In this document: one piece after another, positions 1 to 11,433 of the stretch | Position numbering within the stretch: position 1 is the stretch's first letter | Layout of the letters: each line of letters starts with the position of its first letter | Assembly (NCBI RefSeq): GCF_011077955.1 | Contig: NZ_JAALBX010000011.1 | Span: forward strand, 62,001 to 126,000 | Direction of reading: 5' to 3' | DNA from: Citrobacter freundii | GTDB lineage: Bacteria; Pseudomonadota; Gammaproteobacteria; Enterobacterales; Enterobacteriaceae | Length of the DNA: 64,000 nucleotides | Program-made: the position numbers and the translations under genes | Notes under the pieces: model-generated | What the model saw: the letters and a program-made list of their open reading frames with translations, nothing else | Told to the model about the DNA's origin: nothing | Databases searched by the model: none

Positions 1-990
1 GTAGGCCTTGCTGAAGCGCCCTCTTTTCCTGGCAATAGCCGAATTGTGGCCGCCTGGTTCCCGGCGCAGGAAAGGGGCACGGCAGTCGCTGTTTTTAACT
101 CCGCACAATATTTTGCCACCGTTATTTTCGCGCCGATCATGGGCTGGTTGACCCACGCGGTGGGTTGGTCGCATGTGTTCTTCTTTATGGGCGGTTTGGG
201 TATTCTCGTCAGTTTCCTGTGGCTGAAAATGATCCACGAACCGAACCAGCATCCAGGCGTTAACCAGGCCGAGCTTGATTACATCGAAGCGGGCGGCGCG
301 CTTATCAATATGGATCAAAAGAGCGCCAAACAGACCGTACCGTTCAGCCAGAAATGGGGGCAGATCAAGCAACTTCTGGCGTCTCGTATGATGATTGGTA
401 TCTACATCGGCCAGTATTGCATCAACGCCCTGACATACTTCTTTATCACCTGGTTTCCGGTTTATCTGGTGCAGGCTCGCGGCATGTCGATTTTGAAAGC
501 CGGGTTTGTCGCTTCTATCCCTGCTATCTGCGGTTTTGTGGGCGGCGTACTGGGCGGCATTATCTCCGACTGGCTGATGCGCCGTACCGGTTCGCTGAAT
601 ATTGCCCGTAAAACGCCTATTGTGCTCGGTATGCTGCTCTCCATGACCATGGTGTTTTGTAACTACGTGGATGTGGAGTGGATGATCATCGGCTTTATGG
701 CGATGGCGTTCTTCGGTAAAGGCATCGGCGCGCTGGGTTGGGCGGTGATGGCGGATACCGCGCCGAAAGAGATAAGCGGCCTGAGCGGCGGTCTGTTTAA
801 CATGTTCGGCAATATCTCCGGCATCGTGACGCCTATCGCTATCGGTTATATCGTGGGCGCTTCCGGTTCATTCAATGGCGCGCTGATTTATGTTGGTGTC
901 CATGCCTTCATCGCTGTAGTGAGCTATCTGGTGATCGTGGGCGATATTAAACGTATTGAACTTAAACCTGTTATTGGGAGCCGCGCATGA
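1..990 (+). CDS. gudP: D-glucarate/galactarate MFS transporter GudP (5' truncated)
   Basis: The reading frame is open from base 1 and the N-terminal part lies outside the window, so about 329 C-terminal residues are present. It is a major facilitator of the anion:cation symporter group, importing D-glucarate and related aldarates across the inner membrane. The visible part has at least seven hydrophobic helices and a central hydrophilic loop (around bases 230-350) as expected between helices 6 and 7. The identity rests on resemblance to GudP and on the gudX-gudD genes directly downstream. Its stop overlaps the gudX start by 4 bp (ATGA), so the two are probably translationally coupled. Confidence 0.9.
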   Translation, partial: VGLAEAPSFPGNSRIVAAWFPAQERGTAVAVFNSAQYFATVIFAPIMGWLTHAVGWSHVFFFMGGLGILVSFLWLKMIHEPNQHPGVNQAELDYIEAGGALINMDQKSAKQTVPFSQKWGQIKQLLASRMMIGIYIGQYCINALTYFFITWFPVYLVQARGMSILKAGFVASIPAICGFVGGVLGGIISDWLMRRTGSLNIARKTPIVLGMLLSMTMVFCNYVDVEWMIIGFMAMAFFGKGIGALGWAVMADTAPKEISGLSGGLFNMFGNISGIVTPIAIGYIVGASGSFNGALIYVGVHAFIAVVSYLVIVGDIKRIELKPVIGSRA

Positions 991-2327
991 CAACGCAATC
1001 AAGCCCCGTTATCACTGAGATGAAAGTGATCCCGGTTGCCGGCCAGGACAGCATGCTGATGAATATCGGCGGCGCGCATAACGCCTGGTTTACCCGCAAT
1101 ATAGTGGTGCTAACCGACAACGCCGGTAATACCGGCGTAGGTGAAGCGCCCGGCGGCGAAGTCATTTATCAAACGCTGGTTGATGCGATCCCAACTGTAG
1201 TGGGCCAGGAAGTCGCCCGCTTAAATCGTGTGGTCCAGCAGGTTCACAAAGGTAATCAGGCGGCTGATTTCGACACCTTCGGTAAAGGCGCCTGGACGTT
1301 TGAGCTTAAAGTGAATGCCGTGGCGGCGCTGGAAGCGGCGTTGCTTGATCTGCTCGGCAAAGCGTTAAACGTGCCGGTGTGCGAATTGCTGGGGCCTGGC
1401 AAACAGCGCGACGCGGTGACTGTGCTGGGTTATCTGTTCTATATCGGCGATCGCACCAAAACCGACCTGCCATATCTGGCGGGTGAACAGGGCAAACATC
1501 CGTGGTATCACCTGCGTCATCAGGAAGCGATGGACAGCGAATCGGTGGTCCGTCTGGCGGAGGCGGCGCAGGATCGCTACGGCTTTAAAGATTTCAAACT
1601 CAAGGGCGGTGTATTGCCCGGCGAGCAAGAGATCGAGGCGGCCCGCGCATTGAAGAAACGTTTTCCGGATGCGCGTATTACTGTCGATCCCAACGGCGCC
1701 TGGCTGTTAGACGAAGCTATCGCGCTGTGTAAAGGGCTTAATGATGTGCTGACCTACGCGGAAGATCCTTGCGGAGCGGAGCAGGGTTATTCGGGGCGCG
1801 AAGTGATGGCGGAGTTTCGCCGCGCGACCGGGTTGCCGGTCGCCACCAATATGATTGCCACCAACTGGCGGGAAATGGGGCATTCAATCATGCTCAATGC
1901 AGTGGACATTCCATTGGCCGATCCGCACTTCTGGACCTTAAGCGGCGCAGTACGCGTAGCGCAAATGTGTGACGACTGGGGCCTTACCTGGGGCTGCCAT
2001 TCCAATAACCATTTCGACATTTCGCTGGCGATGTTTACCCATGTCGGCGCGGCGGCCCCGGGCAACCCGACGGCTATTGATACACACTGGATCTGGCAGG
2101 AAGGCGAGTCGCGCCTGACCCGCGATCCGCTGCAAATTAAAGCCGGCAAAATCACAGTACCGGATGCGCCAGGCCTCGGCGTGGAGATCGACTGGGATCA
2201 GATCCACAAAGCCCACGACGCGTACAAGAAATTGCCAGGCGGCGCGCGAAATGATGCCGGTCCGATGCAATATTTGATTCCAGGTTGGAAATTTGACCGC
2301 AAACGCCCGGTATTCGGACGTTCCTGA
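987..2327 (+). CDS. gudX: Glucarate dehydratase-related protein GudX
   Basis: 446-residue member of the enolase superfamily, paralogous to gudD immediately downstream and of the same length. The K-x-K pair that supplies the catalytic base is at K204/K206, a DPNGAW metal-ligand segment follows, and the catalytic-type histidine is H338 in a [11 protein letters not shown] stretch, so the active site looks intact. In E. coli the homologue (YgcY/GudX) is described as a poor glucarate dehydratase; its physiological substrate is unclear. Start ATG overlaps the gudP stop, and the next gene begins 25 bp after its stop, so gudPXD reads as one operon. Confidence 0.92.
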   Translation: MTTQSSPVITEMKVIPVAGQDSMLMNIGGAHNAWFTRNIVVLTDNAGNTGVGEAPGGEVIYQTLVDAIPTVVGQEVARLNRVVQQVHKGNQAADFDTFGKGAWTFELKVNAVAALEAALLDLLGKALNVPVCELLGPGKQRDAVTVLGYLFYIGDRTKTDLPYLAGEQGKHPWYHLRHQEAMDSESVVRLAEAAQDRYGFKDFKLKGGVLPGEQEIEAARALKKRFPDARITVDPNGAWLLDEAIALCKGLNDVLTYAEDPCGAEQGYSGREVMAEFRRATGLPVATNMIATNWREMGHSIMLNAVDIPLADPHFWTLSGAVRVAQMCDDWGLTWGCHSNNHFDISLAMFTHVGAAAPGNPTAIDTHWIWQEGESRLTRDPLQIKAGKITVPDAPGLGVEIDWDQIHKAHDAYKKLPGGARNDAGPMQYLIPGWKFDRKRPVFGRS

Positions 2328-2352
2328 AGGCTAAGAGAATAGGATTTACGCG

Positions 2353-3693
2353 ATGACAACTTATCAATCCACTCCTGTCGTTACCGAGATGAAGGTCATT
2401 CCGGTGGCAGGTCACGATAGTATGCTGATGAACCTGAGCGGCGCCCATGCCCCGTTCTTCACGCGAAATATCGTCATTATTAAGGACAACTCAGGGCATA
2501 CGGGTGTGGGCGAGATCCCAGGCGGCGAAAAAATTCGTCAAACGCTGGAAGATGCGGCCGCGTTAGTGGTGGGTAAAACGCTCGGTGAATATAAAAATGT
2601 TCTCAATACCGTGCGTTCTACCTTTGCGGACCGCGATGCGGGCGGCCGTGGCCTGCAAACCTTCGATCTGCGCACCACTATCCATGTGGTCACGGGGATT
2701 GAAGCGGCGTTGCTGGATCTGTTAGGCCAGCACCTGGGCGTTAACGTGGCCTCGTTGCTGGGTGATGGACAGCAGCGCAGTGAAGTGGAAATGCTCGGTT
2801 ATCTGTTCTTTATTGGCGACCGCACCCGCACCCCATTGCCTTACCAGAGCCAGCCGGAAGATCCGTGCGACTGGTATCGCTTGCGTCACGATGAAGCCAT
2901 GACGCCACAGGCGGTCGTGCGTCTGGCGGAAGCGGCGTATGAGAAATACGGTTTTAACGATTTCAAACTCAAAGGCGGCGTGCTGGCAGGCGAAGAAGAA
3001 GCTGAATCCATTGTCGCGCTGGCGAAACGTTTCCCGCAGGCGCGCGTGACGCTTGATCCAAATGGCGCCTGGTCGCTTAACGAAGCCATCAAAATTGGTA
3101 AGTACCTGAAAGGTACGCTTGCCTATGCAGAAGATCCCTGCGGCGCAGAGCAAGGGTATTCGGGCCGCGAAGTGATGGCGGAATTCCGTCGCGCAACGGG
3201 GTTGCCGACCGCCACCAACATGATCGCCACCGACTGGCGTCAGATGGGCCATACTTTGTCGTTGCAGTCCGTCGATATTCCGCTGGCGGACCCGCACTTC
3301 TGGACCATGCAAGGTTCGGTACGTGTGGCGCAGATGTGTCATGACTTTGGCCTGACCTGGGGTTCGCATTCGAATAACCACTTTGATATTTCCCTGGCGA
3401 TGTTCACCCACGTGGCGGCTGCCGCACCGGGCACTATCACCGCGATTGATACGCACTGGATCTGGCAGGAAGGTAACCAGCGTCTGACCAAAGCGCCGTT
3501 TGAAATTAAAGGCGGCATGGTACAGGTTCCGACAACGCCGGGTCTGGGTGTTGAACTGGATATGGATCAGGTAATGAAAGCCAACGAGCTCTATCAAAAA
3601 CATGGGCTTGGCGCACGCGATGATGCCATGGGTATGCAGTATCTTATTCCTGAGTGGAAATTTGATAACAAGCGCCCCTGCATGGTGCGTTAA
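2353..3693 (+). CDS. gudD: D-glucarate dehydratase
   Basis: 446 residues, the usual length. It dehydrates D-glucarate (and L-idarate) to 5-dehydro-4-deoxy-D-glucarate in the cytoplasm, the first catabolic step after GudP uptake. Enolase-superfamily residues fall at the E. coli positions: K205 and K207 (K-x-K), D235 (DPNGAW), an AEDPCG metal-ligand segment and H339 in SHSNNHFD. It is the last gene before a strong hairpin terminator at 3700-3725. The product feeds an aldolase and reductase (GarL, GarR) that are not in this window, and finally the glycerate kinase encoded next. Confidence 0.96.
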   Translation: MTTYQSTPVVTEMKVIPVAGHDSMLMNLSGAHAPFFTRNIVIIKDNSGHTGVGEIPGGEKIRQTLEDAAALVVGKTLGEYKNVLNTVRSTFADRDAGGRGLQTFDLRTTIHVVTGIEAALLDLLGQHLGVNVASLLGDGQQRSEVEMLGYLFFIGDRTRTPLPYQSQPEDPCDWYRLRHDEAMTPQAVVRLAEAAYEKYGFNDFKLKGGVLAGEEEAESIVALAKRFPQARVTLDPNGAWSLNEAIKIGKYLKGTLAYAEDPCGAEQGYSGREVMAEFRRATGLPTATNMIATDWRQMGHTLSLQSVDIPLADPHFWTMQGSVRVAQMCHDFGLTWGSHSNNHFDISLAMFTHVAAAAPGTITAIDTHWIWQEGNQRLTKAPFEIKGGMVQVPTTPGLGVELDMDQVMKANELYQKHGLGARDDAMGMQYLIPEWKFDNKRPCMVR

Positions 3694-3699
3694 TCGTAT

Positions 3700-3725
3700 C
3701 GGTGCCCTCGGGCACCGTTTTTTTT
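3700..3725 (+). terminator. Rho-independent terminator of gudPXD
   Basis: CGGTGCCC/GGGCACCG inverted repeat followed directly by a run of eight T, seven bases after the gudD stop codon. Confidence 0.85.
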
Positions 3726-3802
3726 AACGGCAGGCGGCTGCCGTTAGCGCATCTTCTGTTTTTTCAAAAGAGGCGAGATTAAACCGCGCAAAAGGAACCG
3801 CT

Positions 3803-4945
3803 ATGAAAATTGTTATCGCTCCTGATTCCTGGAAAGAGAGCCTGACTGCGCTGGAGGTTGCGAATGCCATTGAGGACGGCTTCCGGCAGATTTTCCCCGA
3901 TGCGGAGGTGATAAAAATTCCCATGGCCGACGGCGGCGAGGGAACGGTCGAAGCGATGGTGGCTGCGACGCAAGGACGCATTGTTAATCTCAGTGTTACC
4001 GGGCCGTTGGGCGAACCGGTGGACGCGTTTTATGGTTTATCCGGCAATGAACAACAGGCGTTTATTGAGATGGCGGCGGCGAGCGGTCTGGAGTCTGTAC
4101 CGGCGGCGCGCCGCGATCCGCGCATTACCACCAGTTGGGGAACCGGCGAATTAATCCGTCACGCGCTGGATGCGGGCGTCCGGCATATTATTATTGGTCT
4201 TGGCGGCAGCGCGACCAACGATGGCGGCGCGGGCATGGTGCAGGCGCTGGGCGCTGGGTTACTCGATGCCCATGGCGAGCAAATTGCCTTTGGCGGTGAA
4301 GCGCTGCGACAGCTTGAGCGTATCGACCTGACTCATCTCGATCCGCGCCTGGCGGAGTGCCGAATTGAAGTCGCTTGCGATGTCACGAATCCGCTTACCG
4401 GAAACGACGGCGCGACGGCAGTGTTCGGGCCGCAAAAAGGCGCGACGCCGGAAATGGTTCAGCAGCTCGATCGGGCATTGGCCCATTACGGCAAGGTCAT
4501 CGAACGCGACCTGGATAAATCTGTTATGACGTTGCAAGGCGGCGGTGCGGCAGGCGGGATGGGCGTCGCGTTGTATGCTTTTTGCGGCGCAGATCTGCGC
4601 CAGGGCATTGAGATTGTGACCCAGGCGCTGGGGCTTGACGACGCCGTTCGCGGAGCGGATCTGGTGATAACCGGGGAAGGGCGCATCGACAGCCAGACCA
4701 TTCATGGCAAAGTGCCGATTGGCGTGGCGCGGGTGGCAAAACGTTACCAGCTACCGGTAATTGGCATCGCCGGCAGCCTGACGGCGGATGTTGAAGTAGT
4801 CTACGACCATGGGCTGGACGCCATTTTTAGCGTTATCCCCCGCATATGCACGCTGGATGACGCGCTGGTCAATGCCGCAGAAAATCTGCGGATGACCGCG
4901 CGCAATATTGCTGCTGTCATCAAAATGGCGCAGCCGAAATCCTGA
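3803..4945 (+). CDS. garK: Glycerate 2-kinase (GarK/GlxK family)
   Basis: 380 residues, the family length. Phosphorylates D-glycerate to 2-phosphoglycerate, the last step of glucarate/galactarate catabolism, delivering carbon to enolase. Family signatures include the N-terminal IAPDSWKESL segment, GLGGSATNDGG near residues 132-142 and the C-terminal LVITGEGRID motif. It follows gudD after a terminator, so it probably has its own promoter within 3726-3802; Salmonella has a glycerate kinase in the same place between gudD and barA. Whether it is orthologous to E. coli garK or glxK cannot be settled here, so the symbol marks the family. Confidence 0.88.
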   Translation: MKIVIAPDSWKESLTALEVANAIEDGFRQIFPDAEVIKIPMADGGEGTVEAMVAATQGRIVNLSVTGPLGEPVDAFYGLSGNEQQAFIEMAAASGLESVPAARRDPRITTSWGTGELIRHALDAGVRHIIIGLGGSATNDGGAGMVQALGAGLLDAHGEQIAFGGEALRQLERIDLTHLDPRLAECRIEVACDVTNPLTGNDGATAVFGPQKGATPEMVQQLDRALAHYGKVIERDLDKSVMTLQGGGAAGGMGVALYAFCGADLRQGIEIVTQALGLDDAVRGADLVITGEGRIDSQTIHGKVPIGVARVAKRYQLPVIGIAGSLTADVEVVYDHGLDAIFSVIPRICTLDDALVNAAENLRMTARNIAAVIKMAQPKS

Positions 4946-4972
4946 AAGAAAACGCAGCGGTACGGGCGCGGA

Positions 4973-7726
4973 TCATCCTATTATTTTCCGCGCCTCGCGC
5001 GCCACGTTGTCCATCTCATCAAGCAATTCCAGCATCTCTGGTTCGAGATCCGCAGGCGACGTGCCGTTTCTTAACTGGTGCTCTATCAATTGGCACAGTT
5101 TTTTAAGCCGGGGAACGCCGCTATACCCAGAGCTGCCATGCAATTTATGGATGGTTTCGAGCAGACCGTCCGGCTTTTCGCCCACCAGTTGCTCTTCAAG
5201 GGTGTTCCGCACTTCCGGCAGAAAATCCAGCAACATATGCAGCATATCCCGCGCCAGGTCCGGTTTATTGGCGGCCTGGCGCAGCGCCAGTTGCCAGTCC
5301 AGGGTGACATCAGGCTGAGGTTCAGGTATCTCAGGTGCTGATGTAAGCAGCGGGAGCATCCTTTGGCCGGGTTGATAGCGCAGCAGCAAAGCCCGAAGCT
5401 TTTCTTCCGCGATGGGTTTCGCCAGATAGTCATTCATACCGGCCGCCAGCAGTTTCTCTTTTTGCCCCGCCATGGCATGCGCCGTTACTGCAATCACCGG
5501 CGTTTGTTGATGGTTTGGTAACTGCCGAATCAATTCGCAGGCGCGAATACCATCCATTTCCGGCATTTGAATATCCATCAAAATGAGATCCAGCGGCTGC
5601 ACTTTGGCCCGCTCAAGAGCCTGAATGCCGCTTTCACAAATTTCAATATGCTGGACATGGTCCGCAAGCAGTGCGGCAATGAGTTTGAGGTTCGCCGGGT
5701 TGTCATCGACGGCCATGACCGTCATGGGCAGTTTCCCTTGCTTATCCACCGGACGGCGCGCGGGCTGGCCATTGGGACAATGTTCCAGCAGAAGCGGGAT
5801 AAGCCGGGTGGGCGTAATCGGTTTTAATAAACAGCCCGCTGCGCCTTCTTTTTTCAGCGCCTCTGCGTCTACCTGCGCGTGGCAGGGCAGGGCCAGCAAC
5901 AGGCAATCCGTCATCGTCGCGGCTTTGGCGAGCTTTTCATGTTGCATGGTAAGCGGCTCGCGCTGCGTAACGGAGGTGGCGTAGAGCAAAATATCGTAAT
6001 GCTCGTCCTTCAGGTCGGCGAACGTCGGGCTGTAAACCACATTCAGCGGTGTAGTGGCTAAGATATCCAGCGTGCTTTGCGCGGCGGCATGATTGGCTTC
6101 AATGTACGCCAGCCGTCGGCCTGCAAGGTTTTCGGTGGCCTGGCGGTCAATCACCACGTTTTGGTTCAAATCGAGATTAATATGGAACCAGAATGTGGAA
6201 CCCCGGTTCGGCTGGCTGTGGAAGGAGATTTCCCCGCCCATTTCGTTTACCAGCCGCTGCGTGATGACAAGACCCAGGCCAGTACCGCCGTGGCGGCGTG
6301 AAATGCTGGCATCTGCCTGACGGAACGCCTGGAACAGACGTGATTGATCGCGCTCAGGAATACCGATACCGGTATCGCGGATTTGCACTTCAATCTGGAC
6401 CTTACTGTGACTGATGGCGCGCTTTTCAACGAAAATATCAATGTTGCCGCTTTCGGTAAACTTAATCGCGTTACCCACCAGATTGGTAATGACCTGTTGC
6501 AGGCGCAGCGGATCGCCAATCACGTTATCCGGCACATCGTTTTTAATATTTATCGTCAGCTCAAGGCCTTTGTCGTGCGCCGAATGGGCAAGCAGAGTCA
6601 CCACTTCATCAAGGGTATTGCGCAGCAAAAATGGAATGCTTTCGAGGATAAGCTTACCGGCTTCAAGCTTCGAGAAATCCAGCACATCATTAATGATGGC
6701 GAGCAGATTATTAGCGGAGCGCTCAATCGTATTCAAATGATCGCGCTGCGTGGGGTTAAGGTCCGTTTTCAGCGTCAGCCGGGTAAAACCGATCACGCCA
6801 TTAAGCGGCGTGCGCAGTTCATGGGACATATTGGCCAGGAATTCGGATTTGATGCGAGCCGCTTCCTGGGCGCGCTTTTTGGCTAAATCCAGTTCTACGT
6901 TCTGGATTTCCATCTGTTCAAGCGTTTCACGCAGATCGGACGTTGCCTGATCCACGTTGTGCTGCATCTCTTCATGATAAGCCGCAAGAGACATAGCCAT
7001 AGAGTTGATGCCGTTTTTCAGCATATCAAGCTCGCCCAGCATAAAGCCTTCCACACGACTATCCAGTTGGCCGCGCCGGATACGGTCAACGGTATTCACC
7101 ATATTACGGATAGGACTAGTGACGTCGCGCATCAGTCGCCAGGCGAAAATCATCGCGCAAAGAATGCATAGCAACAGCATCAATACTGAGACGATCATTT
7201 CTTTATATTGCTGCAAACGCACCGAACTCAAATCCAGTTCCAGCGCTACATAGCCCAGCATATTGCCTTCAGGTTTTGCCTCGGTTGACGCCGATTCATC
7301 CGGCGAGTAGCTCTCCGAGATGATGGGCGTGCGCATGATCATCATATTGCCCTGCCGATAAACGGTCAGGCTTTTGGGCAAGGGGCTTCCTTCTGCAAGC
7401 CGAAGGGCCTGGGTCTTTGAATGGGAATTCGACGTCACGAACAGGTTGTTATCGCGATCAAAAACCGAAATCGCCCGCACAATATCCGAATGGCGACGGT
7501 GCAAAACGCTGATGAGCTGGCGGGTGGACTCGCGATTTTTTTGGTTAATGCCATATTCACTGGATACCGCCAGTGGCTCAATGATGCTCGCGCCTGCGTC
7601 TTCCAGTTGACGTTGTAAATCATGATAGCGGTGAACCACGAAGAAAATACTGAGCAGCAACCCAATGAGTACGGTTGGCGCCAGGATCAGAATCATCATG
7701 CGTGCCCGCAGGCTGTAGTTGGTCAT
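4973..7726 (-). CDS. barA: Hybrid sensor histidine kinase BarA
   Basis: 917 residues (E. coli 918). Inner-membrane tripartite sensor kinase that phosphorylates UvrY and so drives the CsrB/CsrC sRNAs that titrate CsrA; csrA is also in this window. Order of parts: N-terminal transmembrane helix (about 10-30), periplasmic domain, second helix (about 175-195), HAMP linker, HisKA with the [11 protein letters not shown]-box near residue 300, HATPase with a GTGLGL motif, a receiver domain with [13 protein letters not shown] near 715, and a C-terminal Hpt domain with [11 protein letters not shown] near 860. All phosphorelay residues are present. It is divergent from rlmD with only 55 bp between the start codons, and convergent with the glycerate kinase gene. 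Confidence 0.97.
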   Translation of the reverse strand: MTNYSLRARMMILILAPTVLIGLLLSIFFVVHRYHDLQRQLEDAGASIIEPLAVSSEYGINQKNRESTRQLISVLHRRHSDIVRAISVFDRDNNLFVTSNSHSKTQALRLAEGSPLPKSLTVYRQGNMMIMRTPIISESYSPDESASTEAKPEGNMLGYVALELDLSSVRLQQYKEMIVSVLMLLLCILCAMIFAWRLMRDVTSPIRNMVNTVDRIRRGQLDSRVEGFMLGELDMLKNGINSMAMSLAAYHEEMQHNVDQATSDLRETLEQMEIQNVELDLAKKRAQEAARIKSEFLANMSHELRTPLNGVIGFTRLTLKTDLNPTQRDHLNTIERSANNLLAIINDVLDFSKLEAGKLILESIPFLLRNTLDEVVTLLAHSAHDKGLELTINIKNDVPDNVIGDPLRLQQVITNLVGNAIKFTESGNIDIFVEKRAISHSKVQIEVQIRDTGIGIPERDQSRLFQAFRQADASISRRHGGTGLGLVITQRLVNEMGGEISFHSQPNRGSTFWFHINLDLNQNVVIDRQATENLAGRRLAYIEANHAAAQSTLDILATTPLNVVYSPTFADLKDEHYDILLYATSVTQREPLTMQHEKLAKAATMTDCLLLALPCHAQVDAEALKKEGAAGCLLKPITPTRLIPLLLEHCPNGQPARRPVDKQGKLPMTVMAVDDNPANLKLIAALLADHVQHIEICESGIQALERAKVQPLDLILMDIQMPEMDGIRACELIRQLPNHQQTPVIAVTAHAMAGQKEKLLAAGMNDYLAKPIAEEKLRALLLRYQPGQRMLPLLTSAPEIPEPQPDVTLDWQLALRQAANKPDLARDMLHMLLDFLPEVRNTLEEQLVGEKPDGLLETIHKLHGSSGYSGVPRLKKLCQLIEHQLRNGTSPADLEPEMLELLDEMDNVAREARKIIG

Positions 7727-7781
7727 GGGCTTCCGTTATGGGACAATCATCGTCACTTAGTTTCAATAATACGTGTAAGCA

Positions 7782-9083
7782 ATGGCGCAATTCTACTCTG
7801 CAAAGCGACGCGTGACGACGCGTCAGATCATAACCGTAACGGTAAACGACCTGGATCCCTTTGGGCAGGGTGTGGCGCGTCACGACGGGAAAGCTTTATT
7901 TATCAACGGGATGCTTCCCACCGAGCGTGCTGAAGTGACGCTCACGCAGGAAAAACGGAACTTTGGCCATGCCACGGTTAAAAAGCGCCTTTCCGATAGT
8001 CCGGCGCGCGTCACCCCACGCTGCCCGCATTTCGGGGTGTGCGGCGGTTGTCAGCAGCAGCACGCCAGCGTCGAGCTTCAGCAAACCAGTAAAGCGCAGG
8101 CCCTGGCGCGAATGATGAACCACCCGGTTGATACGATTATCGCCGGGCCCGAATGGGGTTACCGCCGTCGCGCCCGGCTGAGCTTGAATTACCAGGCGCG
8201 CGCGCAAACCTTAGAGATGGGTTTTCGCAAAGCGGCCTCCAGTGATCTGGTCGATATAAAGCAATGCCCGGTTTTAGCTCCCCAGCTTGAGGCGTTACTG
8301 CCTGCGCTGCGGGAATGCCTGAATCAATTACAAGGCGTTCGACGCTTAGGGCATGTTGAACTGGTGCTGGCCGATAACGGGCCGCTGATGGTGTTGCGCC
8401 ATCCCGACCCGTTATCGGTCAGTGATAAACAAAAACTGGAACATTTCTCGCATCAGCATGACGTTGCGCTGTTTTTAGCGCCGCAAAGTGATTCACTGGA
8501 GCAGGTAACCGGCAGCGAGCCGTACTATCATTCAGACGGTCTACGCTTAACCTTTAGTCCGCGCGACTTTATTCAGGTAAATGATGCGGTCAATCAGAAA
8601 ATGGTGACGCAGGCCATCGAATGGCTTGATGTTGGGCCTGACGATCGGGTATTGGATCTGTTTTGCGGGATGGGCAATTTTACGTTGCCGCTTGCAAGGC
8701 GCGCGCAAAGCGTGGTGGGCGTAGAAGGCGTACCGACGTTAGTTGCCAAAGCGCAGCGTAATGCGCTCGATAATGACCTGAAAAATGTCACCTTTTTTCA
8801 CGAGAATTTGGAAGAAGATGTCACCCGCCAGCCCTGGGCTGCGCAAGGATTTGATAAGATATTGCTGGACCCGGCTCGTGCCGGTGCAGCAGGCGTTATG
8901 CAGCATGTCGTGAAATTAATGCCGCGTCGTGTGGTCTATGTTTCCTGTAATCCGGCGACGCTTGCGCGGGATAGCGACGTATTATTGCGGGCAGGTTACT
9001 ACATTCAGCAGTTGGCGATGTTGGATATGTTCCCGCACACTGGGCATCTTGAGTCTATGGTGCTGTTTGTTCGGCAAGAGTGA
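7782..9083 (+). CDS. rlmD: 23S rRNA (uracil1939-C5)-methyltransferase RlmD
   Basis: 433 residues, as in E. coli (old name rumA). SAM-dependent enzyme methylating U1939 of 23S rRNA. An N-terminal TRAM domain (about 15-75) is followed by the Fe-S cluster region with [14 protein letters not shown] near residues 81-94 and a later QCPVLAP cysteine. The C-terminal methyltransferase core has [15 protein letters not shown] and the nucleophile segment [11 protein letters not shown]. The start [10 protein letters not shown] matches the E. coli protein. It precedes relA by 42 bp and is probably partly co-transcribed with it. Confidence 0.97.
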   Translation: MAQFYSAKRRVTTRQIITVTVNDLDPFGQGVARHDGKALFINGMLPTERAEVTLTQEKRNFGHATVKKRLSDSPARVTPRCPHFGVCGGCQQQHASVELQQTSKAQALARMMNHPVDTIIAGPEWGYRRRARLSLNYQARAQTLEMGFRKAASSDLVDIKQCPVLAPQLEALLPALRECLNQLQGVRRLGHVELVLADNGPLMVLRHPDPLSVSDKQKLEHFSHQHDVALFLAPQSDSLEQVTGSEPYYHSDGLRLTFSPRDFIQVNDAVNQKMVTQAIEWLDVGPDDRVLDLFCGMGNFTLPLARRAQSVVGVEGVPTLVAKAQRNALDNDLKNVTFFHENLEEDVTRQPWAAQGFDKILLDPARAGAAGVMQHVVKLMPRRVVYVSCNPATLARDSDVLLRAGYYIQQLAMLDMFPHTGHLESMVLFVRQE

Positions 9084-9125
9084 AGGCCTGGTTAGCAGGC
9101 CAGCGCGTCCCGGAAGGAGAGGACA

Positions 9126-11354
9126 ATGGTTGCGGTAAGAAGTGCTCATCTCAATAAAGCTGGTGAATTTGACCATGAAAAATGGGTCGCGAGTCTTGGC
9201 ATCAATAACCAGCAGTCGTGTGAACGCTTAACCGAAACTTGGGCGTATTGCGAGCAGCTTACCAAAGGGCATCCTCAGGCAGATCTGCTGCTGTGGCGCG
9301 GTGTTGAAATGGTGGAAATCCTCTCCACGCTGAGTATGGATAACGACACGTTGCGCGCCGCGCTGTTATTCCCTATCGCGGATGCCGACGTGGTGAGTGA
9401 AGACGTGCTCAAAGAGAGCGTCGGCAACGCCATTGTCACGCTGATCCATGGCGTACGCGACATGGACGCCATCCGCCAGCTTAAAGCCACTCATACGGAC
9501 TCGGTCTCTTCCGAGCAGGTCGACAACGTGCGCCGCATGCTGCTTGCAATGGTGGATGATTTCCGTTGCGTGGTAATTAAGCTTGCTGAACGCATCGCGC
9601 ATCTGCGTGAAGTCAAAGACGCGCCGGAAGATGAACGGGTACTGGCGGCAAAAGAGTGCACCAATATCTATGCGCCGCTCGCCAACCGTTTAGGTATCGG
9701 TCAGTTGAAATGGGAGCTTGAAGATTACTGCTTCCGTTATTTACGTCCTGCCGAATATAAGCGCATCGCCAAATTGCTTCACGAGCGGCGAATCGATCGT
9801 GAACACTATATTGATGAGTTTGTGGGGCTTATCCGCAAATCCATCAAAGAAGAGGGTGTGAAAGCCGAGGTTTATGGCCGTCCGAAGCATATTTACAGCA
9901 TCTGGCGCAAAATGCAGAAAAAACACCTCGCCTTTGACGAACTGTTTGATGTGCGCGCGGTGCGTATCGTGGCCGAACGGTTGCAGGACTGCTACGCCTC
10001 GCTGGGTATTGTTCATACCCTGTTTCGCCATCTGCCGGACGAGTTCGACGATTATGTCGCGAACCCTAAACCTAACGGCTACCAGTCCATTCATACCGTG
10101 GTGCTGGGGCCTGGCGGCAAAACCGTAGAGATTCAAATTCGTACCCGCCAGATGCATGAAGATGCCGAACTGGGCGTTGCTGCGCACTGGAAGTACAAAG
10201 AAGGCACCGTCAGCGGCGGCCACGCCGGTTATGAAGATCGCATCGCCTGGCTGCGTAAACTGATTGCGTGGCAGGAAGAAATGGCCGACTCCGGCGAAAT
10301 GCTCGACGAAGTGCGCAGCCAGGTCTTCGACGACCGCGTATACGTGTTTACGCCGAAAGGGGATGTGGTGGATCTGCCAGCAGGCTCCACGCCGCTTGAT
10401 TTCGCCTATCACATTCACAGCGATGTCGGGCATCGCTGCATCGGGGCGAAAATCGGCGGGCGCATCGTACCCTTTACCTATCAACTGCAAATGGGCGATC
10501 AGATTGAAATCATCACCCAGAAACAGCCGAACCCAAGCCGCGACTGGTTGAACCCGAACCTGGGCTATGTCACCACCAGCCGTGGACGCGCCAAGATCCA
10601 TAACTGGTTTAGAAAACAGGATCGGGACAAAAATATTCTCGCAGGGCGTCAGATCCTTGATGACGAACTGGCGCATCTTGGCATTAGCCTGAAGGAAGCG
10701 GAAAAGCATCTACTGCCGCGCTATAACTTCAATGATATCGAAGAGTTGCTGGCAGCGATTGGCGGCGGTGATATCCGTCTCAATCAGATGACCAACTTCC
10801 TGCAAGCGCAATTTAATAAGCCGAGCGCCGCCGAGCAGGATGCCGCCGCACTTAAGCAACTGACGCAAAAAACGTTTCAACCGCCGAACCGCACCAAAGA
10901 TAATGGCCGGGTGGTCGTGGAAGGGGTCGGGAACTTAATGCACCATATCGCGCGCTGCTGCCAGCCAATTCCGGGGGACGATATCGTTGGCTTTATTACT
11001 CAGGGACGCGGTATCTCCATCCATCGCGCTGACTGCGATCAGTTAACCGATTTGCAGTCGCATGCGCCGGAGCGCATTGTCGATGCGGTGTGGGGCGAAA
11101 GTTACTCTGCTGGCTATTCGCTGGTGGTGCGCGTTACAGCAAACGATCGCAGCGGATTACTGCGCGACATCACAACGATACTGGCTAACGAAAAAGTGAA
11201 TGTGCTTGGTGTGGCAAGCCGTAGCGATACGAAGCAGCAACTCGCCACTATTGATATGAACATTGAAATCTACAACCTGCAGGTGTTGGGCCGCGTTCTG
11301 GGCAAGCTGAATCAAGTCCCAGACGTGATTGACGCCCGTCGTCTGCACGGATAA
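9126..11354 (+). CDS. relA: (p)ppGpp synthetase I RelA
   Basis: 742 residues (E. coli 744). Ribosome-associated GTP pyrophosphokinase that makes (p)ppGpp when uncharged tRNA enters the A site. Order: degenerate N-terminal hydrolase domain (about 1-200), synthetase domain with YGRPKHIYSIWRKM and FDELFDVRAVRI, TGS domain (VYVFTPKGDVVDLPAG, about 405-465), helical and zinc-finger region with HHIARCCQPIPGDD, and a C-terminal ACT/RRM domain. GGAGAGG lies 5 bp ahead of the ATG. In E. coli K-12 mazEF follows; here mazG follows directly after a terminator. Confidence 0.97.
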   Translation: MVAVRSAHLNKAGEFDHEKWVASLGINNQQSCERLTETWAYCEQLTKGHPQADLLLWRGVEMVEILSTLSMDNDTLRAALLFPIADADVVSEDVLKESVGNAIVTLIHGVRDMDAIRQLKATHTDSVSSEQVDNVRRMLLAMVDDFRCVVIKLAERIAHLREVKDAPEDERVLAAKECTNIYAPLANRLGIGQLKWELEDYCFRYLRPAEYKRIAKLLHERRIDREHYIDEFVGLIRKSIKEEGVKAEVYGRPKHIYSIWRKMQKKHLAFDELFDVRAVRIVAERLQDCYASLGIVHTLFRHLPDEFDDYVANPKPNGYQSIHTVVLGPGGKTVEIQIRTRQMHEDAELGVAAHWKYKEGTVSGGHAGYEDRIAWLRKLIAWQEEMADSGEMLDEVRSQVFDDRVYVFTPKGDVVDLPAGSTPLDFAYHIHSDVGHRCIGAKIGGRIVPFTYQLQMGDQIEIITQKQPNPSRDWLNPNLGYVTTSRGRAKIHNWFRKQDRDKNILAGRQILDDELAHLGISLKEAEKHLLPRYNFNDIEELLAAIGGGDIRLNQMTNFLQAQFNKPSAAEQDAAALKQLTQKTFQPPNRTKDNGRVVVEGVGNLMHHIARCCQPIPGDDIVGFITQGRGISIHRADCDQLTDLQSHAPERIVDAVWGESYSAGYSLVVRVTANDRSGLLRDITTILANEKVNVLGVASRSDTKQQLATIDMNIEIYNLQVLGRVLGKLNQVPDVIDARRLHG

Positions 11355-11380
11355 TTGCTCTCATCCTCCTCTGCGGGGGC

Positions 11381-11415
11381 CGGGGTGTAGCGCCAGTGCG
11401 CTGCACCCCGTTTTT
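11381..11415 (+). terminator. Rho-independent terminator after relA
   Basis: Long stem from CGGGGTGTAGCGC pairing with GCGCTGCACCCCG (one G-T pair) around a 4-base loop, followed by TTTTT. It separates relA from mazG in only 79 bp. Confidence 0.85.
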
Positions 11416-11433
11416 CTTATTCAAGGATTTATG

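Noticed and set aside
2722-3603. 293-codon open frame antisense to gudD, and similar shadows in gudX
   Set aside because: Overlaps a full, well-supported enzyme gene on the other strand; composition typical of antisense translation.
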